NCBI RefSeq assembly: GCF_023074185.1
Contig: NZ_JADPKY010000024.1
Span: forward strand, 62,001-126,000
Length of the DNA stretch: 64,000 nucleotides
Source: Bradyrhizobium sp. 132
Lineage (GTDB): Bacteria; Pseudomonadota; Alphaproteobacteria; Rhizobiales; Xanthobacteraceae
Direction: 5' to 3'
The notes below the pieces were generated by a model. The model did no database searches, had not been told where the DNA came from, and worked only from the letters and a program-made list of their open reading frames with translations. Both the position numbers and the translations under genes were made by a program. This document shows positions 8,376 to 18,600 of the stretch, one piece after another. Numbering within the stretch: the stretch's first letter is position 1; every line of letters starts with the position of its first letter.

Positions 8376-8927
8376 ATGTCCCAGGCCCCGCCGCGCATTG
8401 CGCCGCTCACCCCGCCTTATCCCCCGGAGATCCAGGCGCAGTTCGACCGCATCATGCGCGGCGCGCCGCCGCTGCGGCTGTTCCGGGTGATGGCGGGCCA
8501 CACCCGCGCCTGGGACAAGTTCCGCGCCGGCGGCCTGCTCGATCCTGGCCCGCTGTCCCTGCGCCAGCGCGAGATCGTCATCGACCGCACCTGCGCGCTG
8601 AACAAATGCGAATATGAATGGGGCGTGCATGTCGTGATCTTCGCCGGGCCGGCGGGGCTCAGCGAGGCGGAGGTGCGTGCGACCGTGCAGGGCGACGCGA
8701 CGTCGTCGTGCTGGCCGCCGGCCGAACAGGCGATGATCGCCGCCGTCGATGCGCTGCATCACCGCGCGACGTTCGACGATGCCGAGTTCGCCGCGCTCTC
8801 GGCGCATTACGACGAGGCGCAGATCCTGGAGATCATGCTGCTGTGTGGCTTCTACCGCACGGTGTCGTATCTGGCGAACGGACTAAAGCTGCCGCTGGAG
8901 GAGACGGCGGCAAGATTCCCCGCTTAG
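8376..8927 (+). CDS. Carboxymuconolactone decarboxylase (AhpD-like) family protein
   Basis: All-helical protein of 183 residues of the CMD/AhpD superfamily. The core reads L-R-Q-R-E-I-V-I-D-R-T-C-A-L-N-K-C-E-Y-E-W-G-V-H: the Glu and His match the family proton relay, but the two Cys are spaced C-x4-C rather than the C-x2-C of true AhpD peroxidases. It therefore looks like the Y-E-W-x-x-H group (gamma-carboxymuconolactone decarboxylase-like), whose substrates are mostly unknown. A GGGAGGCAGCCG ribosome site precedes the ATG. The divergent HxlR regulator and twin operators suggest induction by a reactive electrophile or oxidant. Confidence 0.88.
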   Translation: MSQAPPRIAPLTPPYPPEIQAQFDRIMRGAPPLRLFRVMAGHTRAWDKFRAGGLLDPGPLSLRQREIVIDRTCALNKCEYEWGVHVVIFAGPAGLSEAEVRATVQGDATSSCWPPAEQAMIAAVDALHHRATFDDAEFAALSAHYDEAQILEIMLLCGFYRTVSYLANGLKLPLEETAARFPA

Positions 8928-8938
8928 GTCTAACCACC

Positions 8939-8958
8939 CGCTGTGCTCGTAATGACGG
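8939..8958. repeat. Fragment of palindromic repeat family A
   Basis: Twenty bases between two convergent genes match the terminal arm of family A (compare 55919-55938) at 18 of 20 positions. The rest of the element is absent, so this looks like a decayed remnant. Confidence 0.5.
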
Positions 8959-8975
8959 AGGAGAGAGCGCGCGCC

Positions 8976-9983
8976 CTACGCCACGCCCGCGCGCAACAGA
9001 TCGTGCAGATGCACGATGCCCACCACCTTGTCCGCCTCGGTCACGACCAGCGTCGTGATCTTGCGGGTGTTGAGCACCTCGATCATCTCGGTGGCGAGCA
9101 TCGAGGGCGGCACGGTTTTCGGCTGCCTGGTCATGACGTCGTCGACCGACGCCGTCAGCAGGTCGGGCCGCATGTGGCGGCGCAGATCGCCGTCGGTGAT
9201 GATGCCGGCAACCCCGCCGACATCATCGACGATGCAGACGCAGCCGAGGCCCTTGGCCGACATCTCCATTACTGCGTCCGACATCTTGGTGCCGAGCGGC
9301 TTGACCGGAATCTCCGCGCCGGTGCGCATGTAGTCGCGGACGAATTTCAGCATCGCGCCTAACTTGCCGCCGGGATGGAAATGCGCGAATTCCAGCGCGG
9401 TGAAGCCGCGGCCTTCGAGCAGCGCGATCGCGATGGCATCGCCGATCGCGACCTGCATCATGGTCGAGGTGGTCGGCGCCAGATTGTGCGGGCAAGCCTC
9501 GCGCGCCTTCGGCAGCTCAAGCACGATGTCGGCTGCTTGTCCAAGCGAGGACGCGGCGTTCGACGTCACCGCGATCATCGGGATCGCGAACCGCGCGGAA
9601 TAGTTCACGAGGGTCTTCATCTCCGGCTGCTCGCCGGACCAGGACAGCGCCATGATGACGTCGTCGGTGGTGATCATGCCGAGGTCGCCATGGGCGGCTT
9701 CGGCGGTGTGCACGAAGAAGGCGGGCGTGCCTGTCGAAGCCAGCGTCGCCGCGATCTTGCGGCCCATATGGCCCGATTTGCCGAGCCCGGTGACGATGAC
9801 GCGGCCCTTCGCGTTGCGGATCAGATCGACCGCCTTGGCGAAACTCGCGCCAAGCGGGCCGCGCAGGGCGGCGGCGAGTGCGTTGATACCGCCGCTCTCG
9901 GTTTCCAGCGTGCGGAGTGCGGATTCGACGCTGTCGGGAATGGGGCCGGATGATTGGGTCATCAGCGGTTTCGAACTCGGCAT
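8976..9983 (-). CDS. kdsD: KpsF/GutQ family arabinose-5-phosphate isomerase
   Basis: Converts ribulose 5-phosphate to arabinose 5-phosphate, the first committed step toward KDO for lipopolysaccharide. An N-terminal SIS sugar-isomerase domain (G-L-G-K-S-G-H-M-G-R-K-I-A-A-T-L-A-S-T-G) is followed by two CBS repeats (M-S-D-A-V-M-E-M and V-D-D-V-M-T-R-Q-P-K-T-V). The frame has three candidate starts: a GTG at 10034 and ATGs at 9983 and 9962. None has a strong ribosome site; I used 9983, which gives 335 residues, close to the family norm. The gene is divergent from the outer-membrane barrel gene, fitting a cell-envelope context. Confidence 0.9.
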   Translation of the reverse strand: MPSSKPLMTQSSGPIPDSVESALRTLETESGGINALAAALRGPLGASFAKAVDLIRNAKGRVIVTGLGKSGHMGRKIAATLASTGTPAFFVHTAEAAHGDLGMITTDDVIMALSWSGEQPEMKTLVNYSARFAIPMIAVTSNAASSLGQAADIVLELPKAREACPHNLAPTTSTMMQVAIGDAIAIALLEGRGFTALEFAHFHPGGKLGAMLKFVRDYMRTGAEIPVKPLGTKMSDAVMEMSAKGLGCVCIVDDVGGVAGIITDGDLRRHMRPDLLTASVDDVMTRQPKTVPPSMLATEMIEVLNTRKITTLVVTEADKVVGIVHLHDLLRAGVA

Positions 9984-10175
9984 GTTCTGGTCCAGGGAGG
10001 AGGGGCGGTTCGCCCGTTGGCTCCTGCTTAGCACGCCATGGCCTTCGAGGCGACGAGGACGCCCCAGCCCTCAACCGGTCGTTAACCATAATTGTTTTAA
10101 CTCCATTAACGATGGTGCCCGCCAGCCGGCGGAGGCTATCGCGAAAGTGTTTGATTTCGTTGGGGTTCTTCCATC

Positions 10176-11927
10176 GTGGGGTCGTCTCCAGGCACGAGCC
10201 GGAGCAAACGCGCGCATTTCCTGCGCGCCGCTTTGCCGTGTCTCGCGCTGACGGCCCTCGGAAGCGCACCGGCAGGCGCCCAGAGCCTCACCCCCGACCT
10301 GTTCAGCCCCAACCGCGGTGGCTTCGCCTCACCCGACACGCTGCCGACCCGCCGTACCGCGGGCGTGCCGCAGGCACCCTTGGATGCGCTGCCGGCGCTC
10401 CCAGATCCCAATGCCGATTTGCGCAAGCGCCAGCAGGCGCCGGCGCGCGCGGGCCAAAACCCGACCAATCAGGTGCCGACCTACGGCCTGCCCGCTGCCA
10501 ATGGCGCCAGCGCCTCCGGATACGATTCGCTCAACCGCAAGCGGCTGCAGCCAAAGCTCTATCCCGGACAGCCAAAGCCGAAACGCCCGGTCGGTCCCGG
10601 CTCGCCGGTGCCGCCGGCAACGCCGGATCGAACGCTCGGGCCGCCGCGCATCGCGCCGCCACCCTCCGAGACCGCGCACAAGACGCCGGTGCCGCCGGCG
10701 CTGGCCGGCAACGTGCCCGGCCAGCCGCTGCGCCGCCGCCTCAAGCTCGACGAGGATTCGTTCGGCGCCGTCGGCGACTATGCCGGCAGCTTCCTGATCA
10801 AGGGTGGGCTCGAGCTCTCCGCCGGCTACGACACCAATCCGGCGCGTTTGAACAAGCCTGTCGGCTCGCCGGCTTATGTCGTCGCGCCCGACCTTCTCGT
10901 GGTGTCCGACTGGGAGCGCCACGCGCTGGTCGCCGATTTGCGCGGCTCGTTCTCAGGCTACACCAACAACATGCCGGCGACGATCGACGGCTTTGCCTCG
11001 CCCTCGCCGGTCGAGGTTGACCGCCCCGACTTTACCGGCCATGTCGACGGCCGCATCGACGTCAATCGCGATCTCAAGCTGACCACGCAGCTCCGCCTGC
11101 GGCTCGCCACCGACAATCCCGGCAGCCCGAATGTGCAGGCCGGCCTGCAAAAATATCCTGTTTACGCCACCTACGGCACGACCGTCGGCTTCGACCAGAC
11201 CTTTAATCGCTTCCAGGTCGCTGCCGGCGCCGCCGTCGATCGCACCGCCTACACCAATTCCAAGCTGACCGATGGCTCGACCTTCAGCAACGATGATCGT
11301 GACTTCAACCAGTATGGCGGCGTGGGGCGCTTTTCCTACGAGCTGAAGCCGGGCCTGAAGCCGTTCGTCGAAATCCAGGGCGACACCCGCGTCCACGACC
11401 AGCCCGCGGACCGCAACGGCTACTTCCGCGATTCGAACGGCGGGTACGCCAAGGTCGGCTCGTCCTTCGAGTTCTCGCGCATCCTCACGGGCGAGGTCTC
11501 GGTCGGCTATTCCGCGCGCAACTATGTCGATCCGCGGCTGAGCCAGCTCGCGGGCTTCCTCACCTCGGGCTCGCTGATCTGGAACGCGAGCGGCCTGACC
11601 ACGGTGAAATTCGCCACCGACACGCAGATCGCGGAGACCACCGTGCCCGGCTCATCCGGCGTGCTGGTGCACACCTACGCCGCCGAAGTCGATCACGATT
11701 TCCGCCGTTGGCTTACGGCAGTGGGCAAGTTCACCTACGGCACCTACGACTACCAGGGCCAGAATCGCAACGACAAGACCTACTCGCTCGAAGGCAATCT
11801 GATCTACAAGCTCAACCGCAACATCTGGATCAAGGGCACGCTGCGCCACGACATCCTGGACTCGAACCAGGCGGGATCTAGCTCGCAGGGGACGGTGATG
11901 ATGGTGGGGGTGAGGTTGCAGAATTGA
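10176..11927 (+). CDS. Outer membrane beta-barrel protein
   Basis: Exported protein of 583 residues. It has a signal peptide ending S-A-P-A-G-A-Q, a Pro/Ala/Arg-rich low-complexity region (about 40-190) likely to be disordered in the periplasm, then about 380 residues of alternating hydrophobic/polar strands. Patterns such as L-E-L-S-A-G-Y-D-T-N-P-A-R and the final V-M-M-V-G-V-R-L-Q-N ending in an aromatic or polar C-terminal strand are typical of outer-membrane barrels (PF10082 'BBP2' type). The start is a GTG at 10176 with only a weak ribosome site. Function is unknown; porin-like or polysaccharide-related roles are possible. Confidence 0.85.
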   Translation: MGSSPGTSRSKRAHFLRAALPCLALTALGSAPAGAQSLTPDLFSPNRGGFASPDTLPTRRTAGVPQAPLDALPALPDPNADLRKRQQAPARAGQNPTNQVPTYGLPAANGASASGYDSLNRKRLQPKLYPGQPKPKRPVGPGSPVPPATPDRTLGPPRIAPPPSETAHKTPVPPALAGNVPGQPLRRRLKLDEDSFGAVGDYAGSFLIKGGLELSAGYDTNPARLNKPVGSPAYVVAPDLLVVSDWERHALVADLRGSFSGYTNNMPATIDGFASPSPVEVDRPDFTGHVDGRIDVNRDLKLTTQLRLRLATDNPGSPNVQAGLQKYPVYATYGTTVGFDQTFNRFQVAAGAAVDRTAYTNSKLTDGSTFSNDDRDFNQYGGVGRFSYELKPGLKPFVEIQGDTRVHDQPADRNGYFRDSNGGYAKVGSSFEFSRILTGEVSVGYSARNYVDPRLSQLAGFLTSGSLIWNASGLTTVKFATDTQIAETTVPGSSGVLVHTYAAEVDHDFRRWLTAVGKFTYGTYDYQGQNRNDKTYSLEGNLIYKLNRNIWIKGTLRHDILDSNQAGSSSQGTVMMVGVRLQN

Positions 11928-12082
11928 GCCGGTCGTAGTTCGATTCGCCTCGCCATTGCTTGATCACCCCAATAGTCCTTCCTTTAAGAAAGAGCTGCAG
12001 TGGCTGGCTGACATTGCGCTGGACATCCGCGGGAAAAAGTGGCTCAGATGCAATCAAAAATTGCATTAGGGGCTTTTCAAAA

Positions 12083-13945
12083 ATGGACGTTCATAAGTCA
12101 TCTCTGCTTTCCGTGTTTGATGCGAAGCAAAGACTGGAGGTTCCACTCTTTCAGAGGCAATACGTTTGGGATGAGGAACAGCAGTGGCTCCCTCTTTGGG
12201 AGGATATTGAACGAAAGTTCAGCGATGCTCTTAGCGGCAGGCTCGATGCGCCTCATCACTTCCTGGGAGCCATGGTACTAGATCAAAAGCAGACTCCCAC
12301 GGGCCATGTCGTAGTACGTCAAGTGATCGATGGCCAGCAACGCTTGACAACGTTACAAATCTTCCTTGCGGCTTATCGAGACTTTTGCAAACAAGAGAAC
12401 TGTAAGTCACTCGCTGATGAGTGTGACAAGTTTCTATTTAACGCAGGGATGATGGCTGATCCCGAAGTCGACAAATTTAAGGTGTGGCCAACACAGCTAG
12501 ATCGCGCGCAATTTGGAAATGTTATAGCGTCTGGTTCACGAGAGGAGTTGCTTAAGCGTTATCCATTGGTTCGGCGGCCTTACGCGCGAAAGCCTGAGCC
12601 CCGTCCTAGAATGGTAGAGGCCTATCTCTTCTTTTTTGAGCAGTTGAAGCAATTCTTCCTCGGCAGCGAAGGTGAAAGTCCCGCCGGCGCAGAGTTCGAG
12701 CTGGCCACTAGAGTCGACGAGTGCTTTCAAGCACTACGAAATGCGTTGATGGTCGTCGTGATCGATTTGCAAAAGGACGACGATCCACAGGTCATATTTG
12801 AGACACTTAACGCTCGCGGCGCGCCGCTTCTCCCCGCGGACTTGTTGAAGAATTACATTTTTTTTCGGGCAAGCCGCGCTGGTCTCGATGTTGAGGCAAG
12901 CTATGAGAAGTATTGGGCTCGGTTTGACGACGAGTTTTGGCGACAGGAGGTTAAACAAGGTCGACTTGTGCGTCCTCGTAGTGACCTGTTCATGCAACAC
13001 TTCCTAGCAAGCCACCAAGGACGCGATATCCCGATCAAGCATCTATTCGTCGAGTATCGTCACTGGCTAGAGATGACTAAGCCGTTTTCAAATGTTAGCG
13101 AGGAACTGGCGGCGCTTGCGAACCAGGGTGATGCTTTTCGGAGGATAATTGCTCCAGAAAAAGACGATATCATTTATCGCCTTTGTATGTTTCTTGAGGC
13201 CTACGACATAAGAACAGCATACCCCCTCCTCCTGGCTCTGCTAGATGCACAGCTAAATGCTTCTAGCTGGACGGCTATTTCTACTATTCTTGAATCATAC
13301 CTTCTCCGAAGGTCTGTATGCAATCTGAACACAAAAAACTATAACCGGATCTTCTTAGCGCTCACGCGAAGCCTGAGAAGAGATGGCTTCGAGCCGGATC
13401 GCTTGCGGTCACTCTTGTTGGAACAAGGTGGAGAGTCCAGCGTATGGCCAGACGATGCGATGTTCCGAAATTCGTGGCTCAACGACGCTCAATATGGACC
13501 TTTGAACAACCCGAAGTTGGTGCACATCCTTGTTCGTCTAAATGAAACGCTTATGTCGCCTAAAGCTGAAAAGATTTCAATTGATGAAAAGCTAACCATT
13601 GAGCACATCATGCCTCAGAGCTGGATCAGCAATTGGCCTCTTCCCGATGGATCGACGGGGCTCGATTATGCTGGATTGCAATTGGCCAATGGCGATTCTC
13701 GGGCGATTGCGACCGTTAAAAGAATGGGCGCGATTCAGACACTCGGCAATTTGACGGTTCTGACAACCGCACTAAATTCAGCTCAGTCGAACCTTCCTTG
13801 GAAGCAAAAGCGTCCAGAGATCAAAAGGCACTCGCTGCTTCCTATCAATCAGATGCTCGACGATTTTCCAACTTGGGATGAGGCAGCTATTGAAGAGAGA
13901 GGGAGGCTCCTCTTTGATCGCGCTCTGAGGTTGTGGAAGCGGTAA
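12083..13945 (+). CDS. Standalone DUF262-DUF1524 (GmrSD-like) nuclease, likely defence gene
   Basis: Protein of 620 residues. The N-terminal DUF262 domain shows F-Q-R-Q-Y-V-W (residues 23-29), D-G-Q-Q-R (83-87) and the F-E-T-L-N-A-R-G...D-L-L-K-N segment. The C-terminal DUF1524 HNH-like domain shows E-H-I-M-P-Q-S-W (507-514). This two-domain layout is that of GmrSD-type modification-dependent restriction enzymes and related phage-defence proteins (BrxU, SspE), in which DUF262 couples NTP hydrolysis to the C-terminal nuclease. I chose the ATG at 12083, although the frame is open to 11960. The gene is visibly richer in A/T and uses rarer codons than its neighbours, suggesting recent transfer. 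No partner defence gene adjoins it. Confidence 0.88.
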   Translation: MDVHKSSLLSVFDAKQRLEVPLFQRQYVWDEEQQWLPLWEDIERKFSDALSGRLDAPHHFLGAMVLDQKQTPTGHVVVRQVIDGQQRLTTLQIFLAAYRDFCKQENCKSLADECDKFLFNAGMMADPEVDKFKVWPTQLDRAQFGNVIASGSREELLKRYPLVRRPYARKPEPRPRMVEAYLFFFEQLKQFFLGSEGESPAGAEFELATRVDECFQALRNALMVVVIDLQKDDDPQVIFETLNARGAPLLPADLLKNYIFFRASRAGLDVEASYEKYWARFDDEFWRQEVKQGRLVRPRSDLFMQHFLASHQGRDIPIKHLFVEYRHWLEMTKPFSNVSEELAALANQGDAFRRIIAPEKDDIIYRLCMFLEAYDIRTAYPLLLALLDAQLNASSWTAISTILESYLLRRSVCNLNTKNYNRIFLALTRSLRRDGFEPDRLRSLLLEQGGESSVWPDDAMFRNSWLNDAQYGPLNNPKLVHILVRLNETLMSPKAEKISIDEKLTIEHIMPQSWISNWPLPDGSTGLDYAGLQLANGDSRAIATVKRMGAIQTLGNLTVLTTALNSAQSNLPWKQKRPEIKRHSLLPINQMLDDFPTWDEAAIEERGRLLFDRALRLWKR

Positions 13946-13993
13946 GCGTTGTGATGTGTAGTCGTCGTAGTCTCCACGACTGCGACGATGGGT

Positions 13994-15445
13994 TTACCGC
14001 GGCAGATCCGTCTTCCCCATCAAAAACGTGTCGATCGACCTTGCGCACAGCCGCCCCTCGCGGATCGCCCAGACCACCAGCGACTGACCCCGCCGCATGT
14101 CGCCGGCCGAAAACACGTTCGGGCGCGAGGTCTGGTAGTCGAGCGTGTTGGCCTTGACGTTGCCGCGCGGGTCGAGCTCGACTGCGAGCTGCTTGAGCAG
14201 GCCCTCGTGCACGGGATGGACGAAGCCCATCGCGAGCAGGACGAGGTCGGCGTCGAGCTCAAATTCGGTACCGGCGATCGGCTTGAACTTGTCGTCGACG
14301 CGGACGCAGTGCAGCTTCTTGACTTGGCCGTTCTCGCCGGAAAACTTCTGCGTCAGCACGGCGAATTCGCGGGCCGCGCCTTCGGCCTGGCTCGAGGACG
14401 TCCGCATCTTCAGCGGCCAGTTCGGCCAGGTCAGGCCCTTGTTCTCGTGCTCGGGCGGAGCGGGCATGATCTCGAGCTGGGTCACCGAGAGCGCGCCCTG
14501 GCGCAGCGAGGTGCCGATGCAGTCGGATCCGGTGTCGCCGCCGCCGATGACGACGACGTGCTTGCCGCCAGCGAGGATCTCGCTGACGCCGTTGAGCGGC
14601 TCGCTGGAGACGCGGCGATTTTGTTGCGGCAGGAAATCCATCGCGTAGTGGACGCCCGAAAACTCGCGGCCGGGGATGGGCAGGTCGCGCGGAGCTTCCG
14701 CGCCGCCGGTCAGCGCCACAGCATCGTACTCGTTGAGCATCTCGCGCGGATCGATATTGCCGTCGATGCCGACATGGCTGTTGTAGTGGAAGGTGACGCC
14801 TTCCCCCTCCATCTGCGTGACGCGGCGGTCGATGACGTTCTTTTCCATCTTGAAATCAGGAATGCCATAGCGCAGCAGGCCACCGGCCTTGGCGAACTTC
14901 TCGAACAAATGCACGTCGTGACCTGCGCGCGCGAGCTGCTGCGCGCAGGCCATGCCGGCCGGGCCGGAACCGATCACCGCGACCTTCTTGCCGGTCTTGA
15001 CCGCCGCGATCTCCGGCTTCAGCCAGCCATTGTCCCAGGCGCGGTCGACGATCGCGCATTCGATGGTCTTGATGGTGACGGGGTTGTCGTCGATGTTGAG
15101 CGTGCAGGAGGCCTCACACGGCGCCGGGCAGATGCGTCCGGTGAACTCCGGGAAATTGTTGGTCGAGTGCAGATTGCGCGAGGCCTCTTCCCAGTTGCCT
15201 TGGTAGACGAGGTCGTTCCAGTCCGGGATCTGGTTGTTGACCGGGCAGCCCGGCGTTCCCGGCGCGACCGAGCCGGTGCCGTGGCAATAGGGAATGCCGC
15301 AATTCATGCAGCGCGCGGCCTGGTCGCGCGTTTCCTTCTCGGTCAAGGGAACGACGAACTCGCCAAAATGCTTCACGCGCTCGGCGACCGGGGTGTACTT
15401 GCGGTCGTGCCGTTCGATTTCGAGAAAACCCGTGATCTTGCCCAT
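13994..15445 (-). CDS. gltD: Glutamate synthase (NADPH) small subunit
   Basis: Beta subunit of GOGAT (483 residues). It takes electrons from NADPH through FAD and two 4Fe-4S clusters to GltB. The N-terminal Cys-rich segments are present ([22 protein letters not shown] and C-P-A-P-C-E-A-S-C), as are the FAD motif [12 protein letters not shown] and the NADPH motif [11 protein letters not shown]. Its C-terminal [16 protein letters not shown] is typical. It lies 157 bp downstream of gltB on the same strand, and the gap holds a palindromic repeat. It is convergent with the DUF262 gene. Confidence 0.97.
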   Translation of the reverse strand: MGKITGFLEIERHDRKYTPVAERVKHFGEFVVPLTEKETRDQAARCMNCGIPYCHGTGSVAPGTPGCPVNNQIPDWNDLVYQGNWEEASRNLHSTNNFPEFTGRICPAPCEASCTLNIDDNPVTIKTIECAIVDRAWDNGWLKPEIAAVKTGKKVAVIGSGPAGMACAQQLARAGHDVHLFEKFAKAGGLLRYGIPDFKMEKNVIDRRVTQMEGEGVTFHYNSHVGIDGNIDPREMLNEYDAVALTGGAEAPRDLPIPGREFSGVHYAMDFLPQQNRRVSSEPLNGVSEILAGGKHVVVIGGGDTGSDCIGTSLRQGALSVTQLEIMPAPPEHENKGLTWPNWPLKMRTSSSQAEGAAREFAVLTQKFSGENGQVKKLHCVRVDDKFKPIAGTEFELDADLVLLAMGFVHPVHEGLLKQLAVELDPRGNVKANTLDYQTSRPNVFSAGDMRRGQSLVVWAIREGRLCARSIDTFLMGKTDLPR

Positions 15446-15490
15446 TAAACCCGAAGTCCCTGCCGCTTAAATTCGTTTTGTTCTCTCACC

Positions 15491-15593
15491 CCTCATCCTG
15501 AGGAGCGGCGCACTTGGCGCCGCGTCTCGAAGGATGAAGGCCCCGCTGATGGTCTCATGGTTCGAGACGCGCTTCGCGCTCCTCACCATGAGG
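15491..15593. repeat. Palindromic repeat family C, copy 1 (inside gltB-gltD)
   Basis: An element with outer arms cctcatcctgagg / cctcaccatgagg and inner arms cgtctcgaaggatgaaggcc / atggttcgagacgcgc. Other copies are at 24468-24600, 43362-43503 and 51921-52024. Unlike those, this copy lies between two genes of the same operon, so it would fold in the gltB-gltD mRNA and could affect the stability or relative level of the two messages. Confidence 0.82.
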
Positions 15594-15602
15594 CTTTCTT
15601 AG

Positions 15603-18600
15603 CTACGCCCCGATCGCGATTTTCGGCTCGGCGTCCGCGTTGGCGGCCATTTCGCGCAGCGCGCGCCGGTACTCCACCGGCATCACCTTGCGGAATTTGG
15701 GCAGCCAGTCCTTCCAGTTGGCCAGGATGTCGGCGGCGCGCTTGGAGCCGGTCGCTTTCGCATGACGCGTGATCAGGACGTGCAGCCGCTCGACGTCGGA
15801 GGCGAGCAGGTTCTTGAACACGTCGACCCGGCCGTGCGCCTCGAGGTCACCCGAGTGGTTATAGGTGCCGGCGTTGATCAGCTCTTCCGACAGCACCGGC
15901 TCGAGCTCGACCATCGCCATGTTGCAGAGCTTGTCGAAGTCGCCGCTCTCGTCGAGCACATAGGCGATGCCGCCGGACATGCCGGCCGCGAAGTTGCGCC
16001 CGGTCTTGCCGAGCACGACGACGATGCCGCCGGTCATATATTCGCAGCAATGATCGCCGGCGCCTTCGACCACAGCGACCGCGCCGGAGTTGCGCACGGC
16101 AAAGCGTTCGCCGGCGACACCGCGGAAGTAGCACTCGCCATCGGTCGCGCCGTACATCACGGTGTTGCCGACGATGATACTCTCTTCCGGCACGATGGCG
16201 CTGTTGGCCGGCGGCTTGACGATGATCCTGCCGCCCGAGAGGCCCTTGCCGACATAGTCGTTGGCTTCACCCTCGAGCTCGAAGGTGACGCCATGCGCGA
16301 GCCAGGCGCCGAAGGCCTGGCCGGCGGTGCCCTTGAGGCTGACATGGATGGTGTCATGCGGCAGGCCGGCATTGCCGTAGATCTTGGCGACCATACCGGA
16401 CAGCATCGCGCCGGCGGAACGGTTGGTGCTGTTGATCCCGGCCTCGATCTTCACCGGCGCGCCGCGGTCGAGCGCAGGCGTTGCCTTCTCGATCAGCGTG
16501 CGGTCGAGCACGGCTTCCAGATGATGGTTCTGGCGCTCGGAGTGATAGACCTTCTGGCCCTTCTCTTCCTTCTGCTTGACGAACAGCTTCGAAAAATCGA
16601 GCCCCTTGGCCTTCCAGTGCGCAACCAGCCTGGTCTGGTCGAGCAGCTGCACCTGGCCGATCATCTCGTTGAAGGTACGGAAGCCGAGCGAGGCCATGAT
16701 CTCGCGAACTTCCTCGGCGACGAAGAAGAAGTAGTTGATCACATGCTCGGGCTGGCCGGTGAAGCGCTTGCGCAGGACAGGGTCCTGGGTCGCGACGCCG
16801 ACCGGGCAGGTGTTGAGATGGCACTTGCGCATCATGATGCAGCCTGCCGCGATCAAAGGCGCAGTGGCGAAGCCGAACTCGTCGGCGCCGAGCAGCGCGC
16901 CGATGACGACGTCACGGCCGGTGCGGAAGCCGCCGTCGACCTGGACCACGATGCGGCTGCGCAGCCGCTCGCGCACCAGCGTCTGGTGGGTTTCAGCGAG
17001 ACCGATCTCCCACGGCGAGCCGGCGTGCTTGATCGAGGTCAGCGGCGAAGCGCCGGTGCCACCCTCGAAGCCCGCGATGGTGACGTGGTCGGCGCGCGCC
17101 TTGGCGACGCCCGCGGCCACCGTGCCGACGCCGATCTCCGAGACGAGCTTGACCGAGACGTCGCCCGTGGGGTTGACGTTCTTGAGGTCGTAGATGAGCT
17201 GCGCCAGATCCTCGATCGAGTAGATGTCGTGGTGCGGCGGCGGCGAGATCAGGCCGACGCCCGGCGTCGAGTGGCGAACCTTGGCGATGGTCGCGTCGAC
17301 CTTGTGGCCGGGCAGCTGTCCGCCTTCGCCGGGCTTGGCACCCTGCGCCATCTTGATCTGCATCATGTCGGAGTTGACGAGATACTCCGTGGTAACGCCG
17401 AAACGGCCCGAGGCGACCTGCTTGATCGCAGAGCGCATGCTGTCGCCGTTCGGCATCGGCTTGAAGCGGTCGGCTTCCTCGCCGCCTTCGCCGGTGTTCG
17501 ACTTGCCGCCGATCCGGTTCATGGCAATCGCCAGCGTGGTGTGCGCCTCGCGCGAGATCGAGCCGAAGCTCATCGCGCCGGTGGCGAAACGCTTGACGAT
17601 GTCCTTGGCCGACTCGACCTGGTCGAGGGCGACAGGCTTGCGCTTCTCTTCGTCCGCGTTCTTGATCCGGAACAGGCCGCGCAGCGTCAACAGGCGCTCC
17701 GACTGCTCGTTGAGGATTTTTGCGAAGGCACGGTAGCGGTCCAGCGAATTGCCGCGCGCGGCGTGCTGGAGCAGCCCGACCGACTCGGCGGTCCAGGCAT
17801 GGTCCTCACCACGGCTGCGATAGGCATATTCGCCGCCGACGTCGAGCGCGGTCTTGTAGACCAGAGCATCGCCGAACGCGTCGGCATGGCGGCGCACCGC
17901 CTCTTCCGCGATCTCGGCGAGACCGACGCCCTCGACGCGGGTGTGCGTACCGGCGAAGAATTTTCCGACGAATTCCGCCTTCAGGCCGATGGCGTCGAAG
18001 ATCTGCGCGCCGCAATAGGACTGGTAGGTCGAGATGCCCATCTTGGACATCACCTTGAGCAGGCCCTTGCCGATCGACTTGATGTAGCGCTTGACGATCT
18101 CGTAGTCGTCGAGCGAGCCGGGCAGGCGGTCCTTCATCGCGATGATGGTTTCGAACGCCAGATACGGATTGATCGCTTCCGCGCCGTAACCCGCGAGACA
18201 AGCGAAGTGATGCACTTCGCGCGGTTCGCCGGATTCGACGACGAGGCCGACTGAGGTGCGCAGACCCGTGCGGATCAGATGATGATGCACGGACGCACAA
18301 GCCAGCAGCGACGGGATCGGCACGCGGTCGGTGCCGACCATGCGGTCGGACAGGATGATGATGTTGACGCCCTCGCGCACCGCGCTTTCGGCGCGCGCGC
18401 AGAGCTCGTCCAGCACCTGGTCCATGCCGGCCGCGCCGAGGCCGGCGTGGAAGGTGGTGTCCAGCGTGCGCGACTTGAAGTGCGAGTCGGCCACGTCAGA
18501 GATCGAGCGGATCTTTTCGAGGTCCGCGTCGGTCAGGATCGGCTGGCGCGCCTCGAGGCGCTTGGTGGTGGCAAGGCCTTGCAGGTCGAACAGGTTCGGC

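Noticed and set aside
10035..10175. CtrA boxes (TTAA-N7-TTAA) between kdsD and the barrel gene
   Set aside because: TTAA occurs three times (10082, 10097, 10106), but spacings are 11 and 5 bases, never 7.
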